Assembly: GCA_963969365.1 (NCBI GenBank)
Contig: OZ017748.1
Coordinates: 1,116,001-1,180,000, forward strand
Origin: Asterochloris sp. CNOR1
Taxonomy: Eukaryota; Chlorophyta; Trebouxiophyceae; Trebouxiales; Trebouxiaceae
Direction: 5' to 3'
Length of the DNA stretch: 64,000 nt
Positions within the stretch are counted from its first letter, which is position 1. Each line of letters starts with the position of its first letter. Position numbers and translations under genes: made by a program. This document shows, piece after piece, positions 23,901 to 36,500 of this stretch. Under the pieces are notes generated by a model, which searched no databases, was not told the origin of the DNA, and was given only the letters and a program-made list of their open reading frames with translations.

Positions 23901-25271
23901 ACGCGCGTCTTCCTCTGGTTGTGGCACAGTCCATGCATAGCCAGGAAATACCTCTGTCCCCAGATCTTGCCCTCCAGGCTCAAGTTGACGGCCTTGGGGT
24001 GACCACATCCAAGGCGCAAAACATGCATGCTGCCATGCTCCCAGCACCCCACTCAGCCTCTGTTGCCAGTGCCTGGTCAACATAATCACTGCAAAGGCTC
24101 TGTGCAGCACAACCCCCTCGCCTTGCTTGCCAGTACCAGAGAACTTCTGTGCCTCAGCTGCAGCTGCCTGCTGGCTGAGCAGCACTTTCTCTTGCAGCTG
24201 TGCCAGCAGCTGCTGCGCACTGGGCTGGAAGCTCAGCAGATCCTCAATCAGGGCATCCACATACTGCACAGGATAGCATTGCTTTCAGATGTTACCAAAA
24301 GGTAATGTACGAGCAGCTGCTGCGCACTGGGCCTCGCTGTTTACTACTGAGGGAATGCTGCAGGAGGATGCTGGTGTGTGGGGGTCATGGTGCCAGCGCA
24401 TGCTGATGCTCATGCAGGGCCATCTCTTGGCCACAACAGCTTTGGGGCTGCTTGCTGCCTGACACCGCGCCCATCCAGAGCAGGGGGTCCGCAGACACAC
24501 AAGCTGCTACAGTCTGCACACGCATCATGGTTGCTCACTGTTTTGTCATAGATCTTGAGCCACTCGTCCCTCAGCACCTCCTTTAGCACTTTTTCATCAA
24601 ATATATAGCCCAGAAAGACCATCATCTTCTGCTCCTCTTTCACCACGACCAGGCGCCTGCAGTAGCAGACAGGGGGTTGCCTTGGACCACGGTGCTTTCT
24701 GTTCTGCTGAGGGGCCACGTGTTGACTGGCTCGCTTGACTTGGCATGGCTGCATCTAAATGAGGCAGACAGGATTTGTGGCTGGCATGAGTGTCTTGAGG
24801 GTTGCTTCAGGGCCTGTCTCATGCGAGAGCCTGCACAGGGCGTGAATCCGCTGTTGCACCTGAATTGACGCCAGGTGAGCTCCTTGAGCCGCAGTGTTGC
24901 CAGATAAGCATAGATGGAGTACAGATGGACATCCCCCCGCAGTGCGGTGCCACTGCAAAGCAGCATGAGGATAAGGGTGCAGTGCGGATCAATGCTAATC
25001 TGCTGGACATTGAGCTGGGCTCATGGCACCTGTTTTTGTGGTAAAAGGCTGCACAGAACGCTGCCAGCAGCTTGCTGTAGCGCATGGTCCCATACAGGAC
25101 TTGACGCAGGAAAGTCTCATCATCTGCGGATTCAATGCGCTGTGCTTGCACAAAAGTGTCAGCATGTGCATCTAGGGACAGCTGGTCAGCATTGAAACTG
25201 GTCACACAGTCCTCTGTGAGCTGCATCAAGCGTGCAGGTCCCAGTGACTGCATCGCTGGTGTCTCTGCCAT
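17938..25271 (-). CDS. CFAP99: Cilia- and flagella-associated protein 99-like coiled-coil protein
   Basis: CFAP99 (FAP99) is an axonemal protein of motile cilia. Fifteen phase-consistent exons: 25271-25030, 24952-24860, 24656-24539, 24263-24137, 23768-23666, 23468-23294, 23039-22879, 22601-22412, 22110-22030, 21547-21381, 20616-20484, 20004-19837, 19458-19378, 19168-19100, 18345-17938; about 771 aa. The N-terminal helical part has [40 protein letters not shown] and [12 protein letters not shown], followed by the family tag [11 protein letters not shown] near residue 207. The rest is coiled coil, with [20 protein letters not shown] near residue 510. The start is the ATG at 25269-25271; an in-frame ATG 36 bp upstream is an alternative. 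Presence of this gene implies a flagellate stage (zoospore or gamete), an inference. Several introns carry echoes of their exon edges. Confidence 0.78.
20979..21460. repeat. About 185-bp tandem triplication of an exon-intron junction
   Basis: Three successive blocks contain a version of the donor and first 60-80 bp of the CFAP99 exon 21381-21547: about 21003-21085, about 21193-21290, and the real exon edge at 21378-21458. All share CACCT(G/A)AG(C/T)TG, CTG.TCAGCA.CTGC and CTCC..G.C.T at similar offsets. Between them, CCACCCTCTGCACC...CTCGACACTG-like and GCTGGAAGCAGC-like stretches are also repeated at the same spacing. The period is about 185-190 bp. Confidence 0.75.
21908..21956. repeat. Perfect 14-bp inverted repeat in a CFAP99 intron
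   Basis: Arm GCGTGCTTGGAGGC at 21908-21921 is exactly complementary to GCCTCCAAGCACGC at 21943-21956, leaving a 21-nt loop. It sits in the intron 21548-22029. It could be a short transposon footprint or an RNA hairpin. Confidence 0.7.
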
Positions 25272-26129
25272 TGCTCTTGTCCTGAGGATTGTCCGGGCGA
25301 AGTGCACAGCTTAGGTCAGCGAGTATCTGACCGGAAGGAACATTCAGCCAACTCTGATAATCGATCAGTGATCTTGCTGCTGCTGGAATTGCTGATGCGG
25401 ACATGAGTGTCGGAATCTCAAGAGATGCAGACCATGGCTGGGCCTGCCACAGCTCTGATCAGCGATAGCCCTTTCACTGCATCTGAGGTGCCTGCCTTGG
25501 GCTTGGGGTCACCTGCATGCCTCTTTTTGGTCACCCTGCACGCATAAAGGGTTCCACAGTAATGGCCAGGATGTTGCTGGTGGCTGTCGGCATACAGGGT
25601 GCTATACTCCTTGTTGGAGTGCTCCAGATCTTACAGCTCCACTTTACTGGCAACTACCTTTGTGCTGCTTACAGATACACCTCAGCAATCTCATGTCTCC
25701 CTTTGCTGCCTTGACAAGCAGCTTGCAAGCCCACATTGCTGATGCTCATCATGCACACCATTGACTGTGATACACTTGTAAGGAGGTGGACGCTATTGGT
25801 GCTGCAACACACGCATCAGGTGAATTGTGTGTAAAAACAACAGCTCAGCAGCCAGAACAGCCATCACTGATCTTGGAGGTCAACAAGCTGCCCAGTCACA
25901 TTGAGTCCTGCATGGCCGACAGGCATAAACTGTGCGTGCCGTGAGACAACCGTTCACTTCCTCAACAATCCACACTGTAGGTAGTTGTCAAGAGCAAGCA
26001 TCCAGCCTTGTAAGCCAAGCCAGGCACCCTCAGGCCACATTTAGATAACTCTATGACACTAAGCGTGTGCCAGTACCTGCAGATGAGTGCCCTCCAATGC
26101 TTCATGAAGAGCTGAGTACTGTATTGCCA
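25272..26129. other. Intergenic gap, no gene recognised
   Basis: This 858-bp stretch between the CFAP99 start and the Maf stop codon has lower GC than the genes and no reading frame that resembles a known family. It must contain the CFAP99 promoter and the Maf 3' UTR, since both genes are on the minus strand. Confidence 0.5.
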
Positions 26130-27024
26130 TCAAAAATGACGTTTCTGTGCCATATCTGTCACAAGTTGCATTGTCAATGCTTTGCTCAGGCCCATGATGC
26201 TATCCGACGTGCCCTCGATCTTTCCAATCAGCGGCTCAACCAGAGGGTGTTCAATCATGAGAGCCCCAGCGCACCACATAACCTTACCCTCCTTTACCAG
26301 CTCCTGAGCAACATCTTGCGGAAATCGCATGAAGCGCACCTGCAGGCATATCTCAGATGAAGGGCAAATGACAGCGACAAATTTACATTGCCCGGGCAAC
26401 AAGTTCTGGGAGCAACCTCACCCAGGCTGTGTCCACCTCCTCAGCACTAAGACCGGTGACGAGGTCTGTGACTACCACTGAGCCCACTGTGCTTGCTGGG
26501 GCGGTGTTGTATGTTGCCAAATACTCAAGGGCCTGCAGCAGGTTGCGCACACAAAATATGGCACAAGACCTGGCACCAAGGGTACAGCAGCCTACTCATG
26601 CATCAGGACAGCAGCAGTGTGCTTGCCTGCTCCTGTGATACTGGCTTCTCGCGGATGCTGCCGTTTACCACCACAACCTGATCACATGTGATGAGCAGTC
26701 CTTCCCGGGCAGGGCTGGTCCTCTGCAGCCGCTCCCTGATTGCTGCAGCCTTAGCATGGGCCAGGAGGCGCACCAGCTGATCAGGACCAGAAGAACGCTC
26801 TCCAATGGCCTGCTCATCAATATCTGCCCTGGCTGTCTCAAAATGAAATCCTTTCTCCTTTGCCAGCTCCTTCATGATTGCTGCACCATGCAGCATCGGG
26901 GATGAGCAGCAAGGAAAGCAGCTGCGATGACAGGTTCGCCAGAGGCTGCACCTTGCCTGGAAGCAGAGGCAGTGCCAAGAATCAGAGGAGGCCATGACCT
27001 GCATTCTGTCTGACTCTGCTGCAT
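26130..27024 (-). CDS. Maf-family nucleotide pyrophosphatase
   Basis: Maf proteins hydrolyse canonical and modified nucleoside triphosphates to monophosphates, cleaning the nucleotide pool (family knowledge). Four exons: 27024-26952, 26880-26627, 26532-26422, 26339-26130; 215 aa, the usual length. Seen in order: PPLILGTASASRQ (N-terminal S-R-R/Q substrate motif), FETARADIDEQAI, LLITCDQVVVVNGSIREKP (the T-x-D-T/Q-V-V segment with catalytic Asp), APASTVGSVVVTDLVTG, and MIEHPLVEPLIGKIEGTSDS with the C-terminal MGLSKAL. Phases agree at every junction. The intron 26533-26626 has a GC donor (CAG/GCAAGC). The ATG at 27022-27024 leaves a short N-terminus with no clear transit peptide, so a cytosolic location is the simplest reading. 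Confidence 0.92.
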
Positions 27025-28460
27025 TTTAAAGCTGAACACTCTCGACCTGGCGGAAATCATGGGCTGGACAGTTGACCTGAAGGATTGACCACATGCAGGG
27101 TGCCACACAGAGGTGGAGGAGCAGGGCACAGACTTACACATATTATGATCAGTCTCAGCTACCCTTGCTGATATGATCCAGGTGATGTTGCTGCTTTGTG
27201 TAGTGGCAGCAGCGTGAGTGCAGATGGCTCCATGTGCAGAGCTCGAAAGGAAATGCTGTGCTTGCAGGCTATGCCCACCGCAGTCAACACCTCAAAAGGG
27301 GCCACACAACAGACTGCAGAAAAGTGGTAAGTGAACAGTCCTGGACCAGGTGCACTGCGGTAGCAGAAATATGGCTGGGTAGTTGACTGGCTCGAATGGC
27401 GGCCCTGGCCATCCCCTGTTTTTAGTGGCAGGCTTCCGGGACACGGTGGCTGCAGCGTCTCAGTCACTGTCCTTTGCTGGCAACAGAGAGGCAGCAGGAT
27501 AGCAACGACGAGGGAGCGCTGCACAAGATAGCAAGCTGCCTGTGTGATGCTGGTGCTGCCCAACACCTTGCCAGTAGCAGGCCTGTGCTTCAGACGTCTA
27601 GGCTGAGACGACCAGCTGGGTATAGAGGCAGGCTTGAACAACCTGTCATGTACTGCAGTGTGTGACATCTTGCCACACTACACCGCTTACACTCCAGATA
27701 TTTGCAGAGGACGGCCCTCAGAGTGAGTCGACATCTCAAGCCAGATTGTCCCTGTCGCTCTCTTGGTAACCTCTCCTGGCAACCTAGCAGAGTGGGACAT
27801 GCTGCGAGCTTCAGCGAATGCAGGCTAGATGTGGGTGCAGGTCAGCTGGCGCATGTTTTGCCAGCTGACATGAAAAGGGCCGTCCAACATGAGTACTACT
27901 GGGGAAGAACTTGGATTGTTGCCCTGACAGTAGAGTCGATCCTTTTTTGCAAACTTTGAGGGAGACAGGGGCACTTTTCATCCTGCCAGGTAGTGCAAGC
28001 CACTCAACTTCAACAGTGCATGCTCATGATTGCCTGAGTGGCGCGCTGGGCCCCGCAGCTCAGGCCTTATGGAGAGCAGACGCAGTTGTGATGGGGCCCG
28101 GGGGCGGTGGGGAGTCATTGGAGGCATACCTGAAGATGAAGATCAGGGTCTGGTCGCGCAAGCAGTGCTGCAGGCCAGATCTCCATCAGCGCGTCAGTGT
28201 CTGCTCCGAGACCTTACAGCTGAGGTGCCACAGCTGAGCCATCAGGGAGCTTTCCAGCCTGATCAGTGCATTTTGGGCAAACGTCACCTGGCACCTGCAA
28301 CAGATCAACCTTACAGCAGCAGCAACAAGTTGCTTGTCCAAAGCAGACTGGTTGTGCACTGAGCATCATCCTGCACAGGATACTTGCGTTCTGGCCAACC
28401 CCTTTCGGCTTCCAGCGGTTTCTGCCCAGAGCGCACTCAGCTCCCCAGCTTGATGCCAGG
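27025..28460. other. Intergenic region between Maf and GNAT genes
   Basis: These genes diverge across about 1.4 kb. A 169-codon frame on the minus strand (27159-27668) has an ATG but no recognisable motif, no splice context and ordinary composition, so I do not call it a gene. The segment 28265-28460 stays open in frame with the GNAT start, so that protein could begin further upstream than annotated. Nothing else was recognised. Confidence 0.45.
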
Positions 28461-31400
28461 ATGAACACCGGCACCTTGGAGAACAAAAATCTCAAAAGGC
28501 CAGTCGTGCGTCCAGAACTAAAGCAGGCCCGGTTGCTCATTGAAAACGTCCCGCCCGGCAAGGCTTTCGAGCTCACCGGCAGGCCCACAGTGCTGTACGA
28601 AGTCAGGGACTATACCTCCGGAGACAAAGCTGAGCAGGCCAAGCTCTGCCGTGGGGACGCCCCCTACCTGTTCAAGTGAGCTGATGCATTGTCCCTGCAG
28701 CCTGTGGGGCCCTGCATGGGGGTTTAGGCTTGATAGGTCAAGCATTCCCACCAGCGATGGGCCCTGTTAGCTGCGCCGGTAGTGCCCCTGATCGCAGCGG
28801 AGGCTGTAAACTGTGCTAGACAGGTACCAAGGGATATTCTCAGCCTGTTCTGAGGGCGTCAGGAGCCTGCAGCCTGCAGCTGCAGGTTATGCTTTGCGTC
28901 ACTGTGGGAATGACGTCCTCTCTCTCTGCCCTTTGTCCGGGTCAGGCTGGTCCCTTGAAGGCGTTCACTGGTGTGCACCAATGCCTTACAGAGCATTACG
29001 TGAGTGTGCAGATGGTTGCCTTGCCGTGCATGCGTGCTGCATTCACAGCTCAACAAGAAGTTGTGCAACAGATTTGGGACAGGGCTGGCCTCGTCCTGTG
29101 TCCAGTCAACATACAGCGCAGTCCAGAGCAGACCAGCTTTGTGCCAGATACACCTTGGCCGGGCCGCACTTGCTCGTGACAGGCAGCCATCAGCTGAGCA
29201 GATCCCTGAACGGCATACACAGCTCCGACCTTCTCTGCAACCCCTGCAGCCAATGGCATGCCTGCAACTGTCTGCAGGAGCTTTGAGACAGGGCAGTCCC
29301 CACCCCCACGCCCTGGCAGCAAGAACTACAACCAGCCCCGCGCAGCCACCATTCACGAGTACCTGGACTGGACAGTCACTGCTGAGGACCACCCTGCACA
29401 GGTGGCGTACCTGCTGTTTACAGCCACCGATCTCATGGCCTGCATCTGCAGTCGGCAGCTTGCCATGCTGCATTCACTGCCATGGTGTCCACACCTGCGC
29501 CTGCAGCTGGCACCTTGTGCCATGCAGTCACTGCTGGGGTCAAGACTGTAGTACCTTTTGCTATGTGGAAGCGCTGCCTGGCCGAACACGGAAGAAACCT
29601 CTGTGGTGCACAGGCTGCCTCCTGCTGCAGCTGCCTTGACCTCTGGGGCTGCGGACACAGCTGCCTGGCAATGACCTGTGTAGTCTGCCGCATAAATCTT
29701 GCCCTCTTTAGCACTCATACTTTTGAATGTTGCATCCAACACAATTTTTGCACCCTTGCAAGGACTGGGACCGCTACTGACCAATCGGCTCTGCTTGACG
29801 ATTGGCGTAGGTGTGCGTCTTGACCAGAATTGGGTTGGCAGACGTGGCAGCTCTACGATTAAGTTTTTTCTTCTTCCCTGCAGGGGCCAGGGGGCGAGTA
29901 CATTGAGTACGTTCCTGATGACTTCTCTGGCTTCCGAGTGATCGCACTGGTGCCACGCATGCGCCCGCAGTGGCCAGCACCTGGCATGCAAGAGGTCAGC
30001 AACATGCACTCCACATGCATTCAGGCTTGCAAAGGTTGCCTTGCTCTGCACCAAATGCGCCTGTCATGGCCAGCATCATGCTTGTCACACCTAAATCTTG
30101 CGCCTGGTCCCCTACATCAAGTCAAAGAAACAGCAGCTGCTTTCTTTGGCAAGCCTATCTCACTTGCACTGCTGCAGGTTTGCTGTGCCCTCAATGTTTT
30201 TCATTTAGAACACCCACAGCCGCCTCGGGCGGTCGCAAGCCTGTCTTCGTGTGCAGGTTGCCGGGCCCGTGCTGATCTGGCAATCAAGCTGCACAGGGTC
30301 TACTCAGCACCAACAAGACCTGCCACTGCTGACCACTGCTCAGGCTAGCCTGTACACATGCTGCTCAGTTCTCTTCTTGCTTGCCCACTGACCAGTTGGC
30401 GCCTCCGTGCCTTCTATTTCTGTCCGTGTCTGTGCCATCAACTTGGAATCTGGTCTTAGGTGAATGAACATGCCTGTGATTCTTCTGATGTCCGGGGCGC
30501 GCCTGTGTGTGCTGCAGGAGTCCCCTGCCACGTTTCCCCGGTTGAGGCTGGGTGCCCCCAAGGCAGCTCTGCCCGTGGTGGTTTCTTTGGGGAAGGCCAC
30601 CTGCGCAGCCACCATCAGGGTGGGGCTGGGGTACCTGGAGGTGCCCTTTGTGGCCACCATGGAAGCACGTGAGTTGGCTGTGGCAGAAACCTCTTGTAGA
30701 GGGCTGCGCCTGCTTGCACTGGGCATCCGTCTGTGGGGGCTGAGCTGCCTGAAGGTGCTAGTCGTGGCCACCTGGGCACTGCATGAGTTAGATGTATCGA
30801 GGCTTTAGCGTGATGGAGGGGTGCGGAGGGGCCTCTTGTTGCTGCTCAGGTAGCACACCGCTTCGGGGTGCACTGGCTTGCATTTGGATTGTGTTTTGAG
30901 GGCTGGCCTTCCAGAGGTGCCATTTGTGGCCACATCACTGAGGCTCCTAAGTTGCAGCAGTGGTGACAGGTCCCACTTCAGCGTCATGTCAGGCAGCACC
31001 ATTGTGGCCACTTGTTCAGAAAGTGTCGTTTGAGGGTTGGTGATGACAAGGGTCTGCGCAGTGGTCTTGGCAGATTGTGGCTTGGTGTGGTCTGCAGTTT
31101 GACAGCAGCAGCGGGAGATTGTGTTCAATTCAGCCATGTGTGACTAGCAGCGTCAGGCAAGGACTAGCAATTCACTGCAGGCTGCTGTCTCGATGCCAGC
31201 CTCCTAAATGGGGCAAGCATGATTCATGGCTGGCGGAGGGATGGCTCATCCAGGCTTTGAACCAAACCTCCCATTGCTGCTGCCTGCAGTGCAGAACAAT
31301 CGACAAAGATGCAAGACACAGACCAGTGAATGCTGTTTGAGTCAAAGCCCCATGCACCGCTTGCAGGGCGAGGCAAGGGGCATGGGCGTGCCCTGGTGGA

Positions 31401-33298
31401 GGCAGTAGAAGAGGTGGCACGCTGCCTGGGCCTGCCCCGCCTGCTGCTGTGCAGCACCGATGATCCCAATGTGAAGGGCACGTGGCGCCACCTGGGATTT
31501 CACTACAGCACGGAGCAGGATCTGAAGGACTTCGGGGTGCAGCACGGCGACTTGCTGCACATGGACAACACTGTGCAGATGCACAAGGTGGGGCTGCGGC
31601 AATGCGCTACCCACAATGCACACTGCGGGCTCTGCGGAAACGAGTTCTCCAGGCATCAGATTGGGCCTGGCCAAGTTCATTGTGATGAGCACTTGTCCGG
31701 CAGGCAGCAGCTACGGGTCACACATGCCAGGGCTGGGCCACTTCCGCCAGATGTTGGCAGGCAGGTCAAGCACATTCTGGCTGTGACACAGGTATCTGGG
31801 CATACACCAGATTTCATTGCAATCTCACACTTGGAACAGTAGCCCACACAAAGGTGCTGGCACTCTGCAGATGGTGCAGGTGCCTGTCAGGGCTGGCTTC
31901 CTTTCCTTTTCTTGGCTTGCACTGACCAATGCTGCCTTCAGTGTTGATGTCTGATGAAGCAACCTGTGATTGTGGCCCTGGTGGTCCAGCACCTTGGCAC
32001 TCTTTGATCCATGCCAGCTGCAACTGTGCAGCTGATGGTCTCGTATTTGCCTGTGCAACAGTGAGGCAGTGGCTCATCTGTGCTAATTTTTGCAGGTAGT
32101 GCCTCCAGCTAGAAAGTGGCGCTCGGTTGTGATCAAGCACGAGCACCTGAGGCAGCGAATCTACTGCCAGAACGGCTTTGAGCAGCCCCAGAGCGAGCAG
32201 CGCATAGCAGTGCTGCAGGCTGCCAAGCAGGTGAGCGCCACATACTTCTGCATGCTGTCGCATGACCTATGCCTGCCCGGTGTGGCATGTTGCCTGTGCC
32301 ACTGTGAATCAGTCTGTGTTGTCTCTTTCTGACTGCTGGTGACTGCTCAAAAGATGAGCCTGTCATCTCTGCAGTCAATGCCATGACAGTGCTGTCAGCT
32401 GCTCACAAACATGCATTTCCTGCAGGCTGCCCTGGCAGGCACCAGGCCGGCTGGCCAGAAGAGGGCGGCCGCTGAGCTGGGGGCAGGCACAGGGCCCCCG
32501 CAGATGACCCCCGAAACGGCAGCTGCAGAAGCGGCTGGGGCCGCCCAGGACTCTGAGCAGACGCTGGACCCTGGCGCGAAGCGCCAGCGGCAGAGTGCCC
32601 CAGCGTCAGGGCAACAGGCAGCCAGCCCGCAGGGCCATGCTGACGCACCTGTGTTGCTGGAGTCTCCCATTGTTGAGGTTGGCGGCCCCCCCCTGGCGCC
32701 CTCTGCGGAGGCCAAGCCTCAGGCCGCGCCCCAGGCCCTGCATAACGACCAGCAGTCGCATCACCAGCAGCAGCTGCCGCCAGCCAGGCCAGGCCCACAT
32801 GCACAGCAGCAGACACGGCGACACCTGAGTACAGGAGGCAGCAGGGGTGTCGGGCATGTGGGGAGCATGGCCGCACAGATGCCTGCTGCACAGGTGCTGG
32901 GCATGCAGCCCCCCCACCTGCAAGGGGCTGGGGCATCCCCCAGCCAGCCCAAGATGCCATGGCCTGTCGAGGGCACGCAACACTTGTCTGCTGCTCAGCA
33001 GCTTTTCCCAGCGCCACCAGCAGTGAACTTGGTGGCTGCCCAGATACAGGGCGGGGCTGCTCATCAGAGTGACCTGCGGCCCATGGCAGCCTCGCAGCTG
33101 TTGAATAGATCCCAGAATGCAATTTTTCACCACCAGCAAGCTCATGCCCACAGAACTGCGCTGATTTCTTCCTCCTACTTTGATGAACTCTTTCAGCAGC
33201 CTCCCTGCAAGTGGGACCCCCCCAGTCTCAGTCGGGCAGTGCCAGTCCCTCAGAATGGTGTACACTCCAGCATGTTTCATCTTCCAAATGGTTGCTGA
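28461..33298 (+). CDS. GNAT-fold protein with Q/P-rich C-terminal tail
   Basis: Seven phase-consistent exons: 28461-28675, 29278-29401, 29884-29994, 30518-30668, 31367-31587, 32096-32230, 32426-33298; about 609 aa. Residues 1-110 (VPPGKAFELTGRPTVLYEV, ATIHEYLDWTVTAEDHPAQ) are not recognised. A GNAT acetyltransferase core follows: a beta strand in CAATIRVGLGYLEVPFVATM, then an acetyl-CoA pyrophosphate loop of the Q/RxxGxG/A type, RRGKGHGRALVEAVEEVA, then LPRLLLCSTDDPNVKGTWRHLGF. The layout resembles the GNAT half of plant PHD-finger/GNAT chromatin proteins (IDM1 type), but no PHD finger is visible. The last exon encodes about 290 aa of Ala/Gln/Pro-rich low complexity with a basic LVTGQKRAA-like start, suggesting a nuclear protein (inference). 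The start at 28461 is the best ATG near the first conserved block. The intron 30669-31366 carries two echoes of the upstream exon end. Confidence 0.7.
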
Positions 33299-33426
33299 GC
33301 AGCCCCATTGGCCTCCCCCACCTTCAAAGCTGACACACCCTGCCTTCAAGCGCCCACAGTCATGAACCAATCCTTACTTTTGTTGCATCAGTGAAAGGCT
33401 ACAGAACACGAGGCAGCCAATAAAAT

Positions 33427-33431
33427 TGTAA
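33427..33431 (+). terminator. Putative TGTAA polyadenylation signal of the GNAT gene
   Basis: TGTAA 129 bp after the TGA at 33296-33298, in the 206-bp gap before the stop codon of the convergent PRPF6 gene. The two transcripts probably overlap at their 3' ends. Confidence 0.4.
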
Positions 33432-33504
33432 AGCAATTCTTTCTCAGCATGGCAAACCACTTCAGAGCAGAACACAGTGGGGTTCATATGTCAAAAAAGT
33501 CATG

Positions 33505-36500
33505 TCAGGGGGCCGGCTGGGTGTCAACATCCGTTACTACAAGCCTGAGGATTTTGTCAATTGGCTGGTGGGCATTGGCAGGATGTTTTGCAACACGCTG
33601 CCACCGCTCCCCATACTTGGGCTCTGCCTTTTTGCATTCTTCCACAATGGCTGCTGCTGTTTCTGGCTTGCCCAGCTGAGTTTCAAATTTGAGGTACTGC
33701 GCCCAGACATCTCCAATGTCACGGCCCAAGGTGACTGCTCTCTGGAACCAACTCCGCGCCTTGTCGACTTTCCTGTAAGGTTGTCAGCAGAGCAGCGGCC
33801 TCAGACTGCGAACAGGGATGTCTAGAACTGCAAGCTTGCCCTGCTGAGATGCAGACAATGCTGCAAATGCAGTGGACAATTTGCCCCTGGCAAGGGATCA
33901 TCTGTGGGCACAAGCTTTCACTTGTGGGTAAGGCTGGTTTGTATGGTGTTTTGTGCATATCAGTAACAGACAGGTGCAGGAGGAACAGACCAGAGATAGA
34001 ACGCAGTGCCTTTTGAGGCCAGAACAAATACCAGGCACGGGTATCAAGACTTTGCTCAACAGCATTCAGAACCTGTCAGCCACAAAGAGTTGGGCCACTG
34101 CCGCGACAACCAGGGGGCTGTCTGTGACACGTTTAAGCGCATCGGCGCTCTTGCTCTTGCGCTGTGGCCTTGGTGCCATGGTGATGGCCTCTGCCCACAG
34201 CATCCCACTGTCTGGAAGTTCCTGCAGTCAGCAAGGAGGTTGTGAGTGGGCAGTCAGGCCAGCAGGTGCAACACTGTCAGGAACGCCCTGCACCAGGAAG
34301 GGACAGCAGTGACTCAGCAGGCTGGCAGCAGGTGCCGGGCAACATTGCGGTTTCCTATGCCCACGAACCCAGCTGTTGTGAGTGCCCTGCAGCCGCTTGA
34401 TCTGTGCACTTGACAGGAGGTGCATCCTGCACCACTATCCCTGGCCACAGAGCACTCTGCAGTCTGGCAAGCCCTGTGTTCAGGGAGATCAGCAGGCTGA
34501 CTCAGCAATTCAGCAGCAGATGCAGCACTCCAGAGCAGCACAGCACCAAGGAGGCAGGGGCTGCAGAGAAGCTCCTGTTGCACGATGCACAGCATATAAC
34601 TGCCCCAAAGGACCATAAGGCCTGGCCAATGACATGTCCCTTGCTAGCTCTTGAACAGACAGATGGGCAGAGCCTGCCCAAGGAGTTGTCATGGTGACAC
34701 ATGTCAAGTATGATGTTGCTTGGCCACTCCTGCAAGGAGCCCTGAGCACGTCCGCAGTGCAGGGCGTGCAGCACTTCTGTCCCGTCTGCACCAGTGCCTG
34801 CCCGCCTAAACCCCAGGAGACACCAACATACAGCCTGCTTTACAACACATACACCTGCAAAGACCCGGCCATGATTGTCGCAGCGCCTTGCCATGCAGCT
34901 GCTGAGTGCATTCATTACTCTGCCACTGCCGTGCGCAGGGCAGTCCAGCTCCCCCATCCCTGCCCACCTGCAACGCCTTGGCCATGACAGCCTCTGCCGC
35001 CTTGGTGTTCCCTGCGCGCTGCTCTGTGCGAATCCCTGCCAGCCATGCCTCCTCCGCCTTGGGGTTTTTGAGGCGCGCCTGTTCCAGCAGGGCTCGCGCC
35101 CTCCCCACTGCCCCTGCCCTCTCTTCCAGAGCTGCTGCTGAGCGCCACAAAGGGATGCTGTTTATGCAGCGACGGATGCCATTGCTGTACACCTGCAGTG
35201 TAGCAAGCCATCATGGCTCAGAAAGGTGCAGTCTTGCAACACTGTATGCACAGTGATGCTAAAAAAAGGAATTCAAGCCTGGAAAACAAGCTCAATACCT
35301 GCCGTGCAGGCTCTGTGCGCCCCTGCCGCTCCTCAAGCTGCCCGAGCATCAGCCACAGCTTGTCAAAGTAGGGAAACCTGCGGGTGAAACAAGTCAACCT
35401 GAACATCAGGGTATCATCGCAGCGAGTGTCACTTTGCAGACAAGGCACAGACGGGCCTTGCAACCAGTCATGATGCTCTCAAGCCTGGCAGGACCCCATC
35501 ATCAGCTACATCAGAAGTCGCAAGGCACTCTGGCCTTTACATGTTCCCGTAGCACATGTGCAAATCAAACCTTGCAAAGCCTGCTGCTGCAAGTTGTGAA
35601 TCACCATTACGCGGACACCAATGCTTTGCAACCCTAGCACACAATACCACTCCAGCCTGCAGCCGCTCAGACAGGAAGCAGGGGTGCCCATGCTTTCCCA
35701 AGAGACCTGTGGAAACTACGTCCAGCAGACACTCCCCACACATTGCCCACCTGTCAGGCTGGCCAGCAGCTAATGCAGCAGCACTACTGATAACACAGTC
35801 CCCCAGTTGCAGCCTAAGGCTCCTGGCTCCGCAGCCTGGCAACACCAGGTGGGTCTGAACAGCACTGGGCACACCTTTTCAAACCCTCGTCCAGCATGCG
35901 CCGCTCAGCCACATTATTCCCAAGCTCCCGCTCCACAAGCGCACTCTTCATCCACACCTTCTGCGTGGAGCTGGTTCCCTCACGAGCCTTCTCAAGGATA
36001 GCTCGCGCTCGCTCCGGCTCATGGTTTTCAAACTCCAGCTTGAAGGCTGCCAGCCAGATGCCCTGCAGGGCAGGAAGGCAACCAGTCTGACACAGCATTT
36101 GCCTAAGGCCATTGGACGCATGGACCCAAGCTCAGGCTGGAGCTGGAAAGAGTGCCAGCCAGAAAGCTCTGCAGAACAAGTTACGTTTAGCGACAGCGCT
36201 CGAAGAGGCAAGCACACTCGGGCTTCTGGGTTGTGACTTCCTGCTTGAAGGCCTCCCGCCAGATGCTCTGCAGGGCAAGGTGGCATGCTTCTGGCTGGGA
36301 TGCGAACCCAGCCCCAGACTTGAATGTCACCACCAGGTAAGTGCAGACTATACATGATACTTGAAGTTCTGGAAGAGTCCCACATGCTCAGGATAACTGC
36401 TCCTAAAGTCAACCTTGAAGCCAGGTGCTCTGCAGGGTAGGCAGGCGTGCACAAGGCCCATGCTTACGCCCAGGTGCAAAGTCGAAGGCCACCTGCCAGG

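Noticed and set aside
27159-27668. 169-codon minus-strand ORF upstream of Maf
   Set aside because: No recognisable motif, no splice partners, and open frames of this length arise by chance in GC-rich sequence here.
32403-33370. Long minus-strand frames opposite the last GNAT exon
   Set aside because: Shadow frames of a low-complexity GC-rich coding exon; the plus-strand frame continues the spliced GNAT protein.
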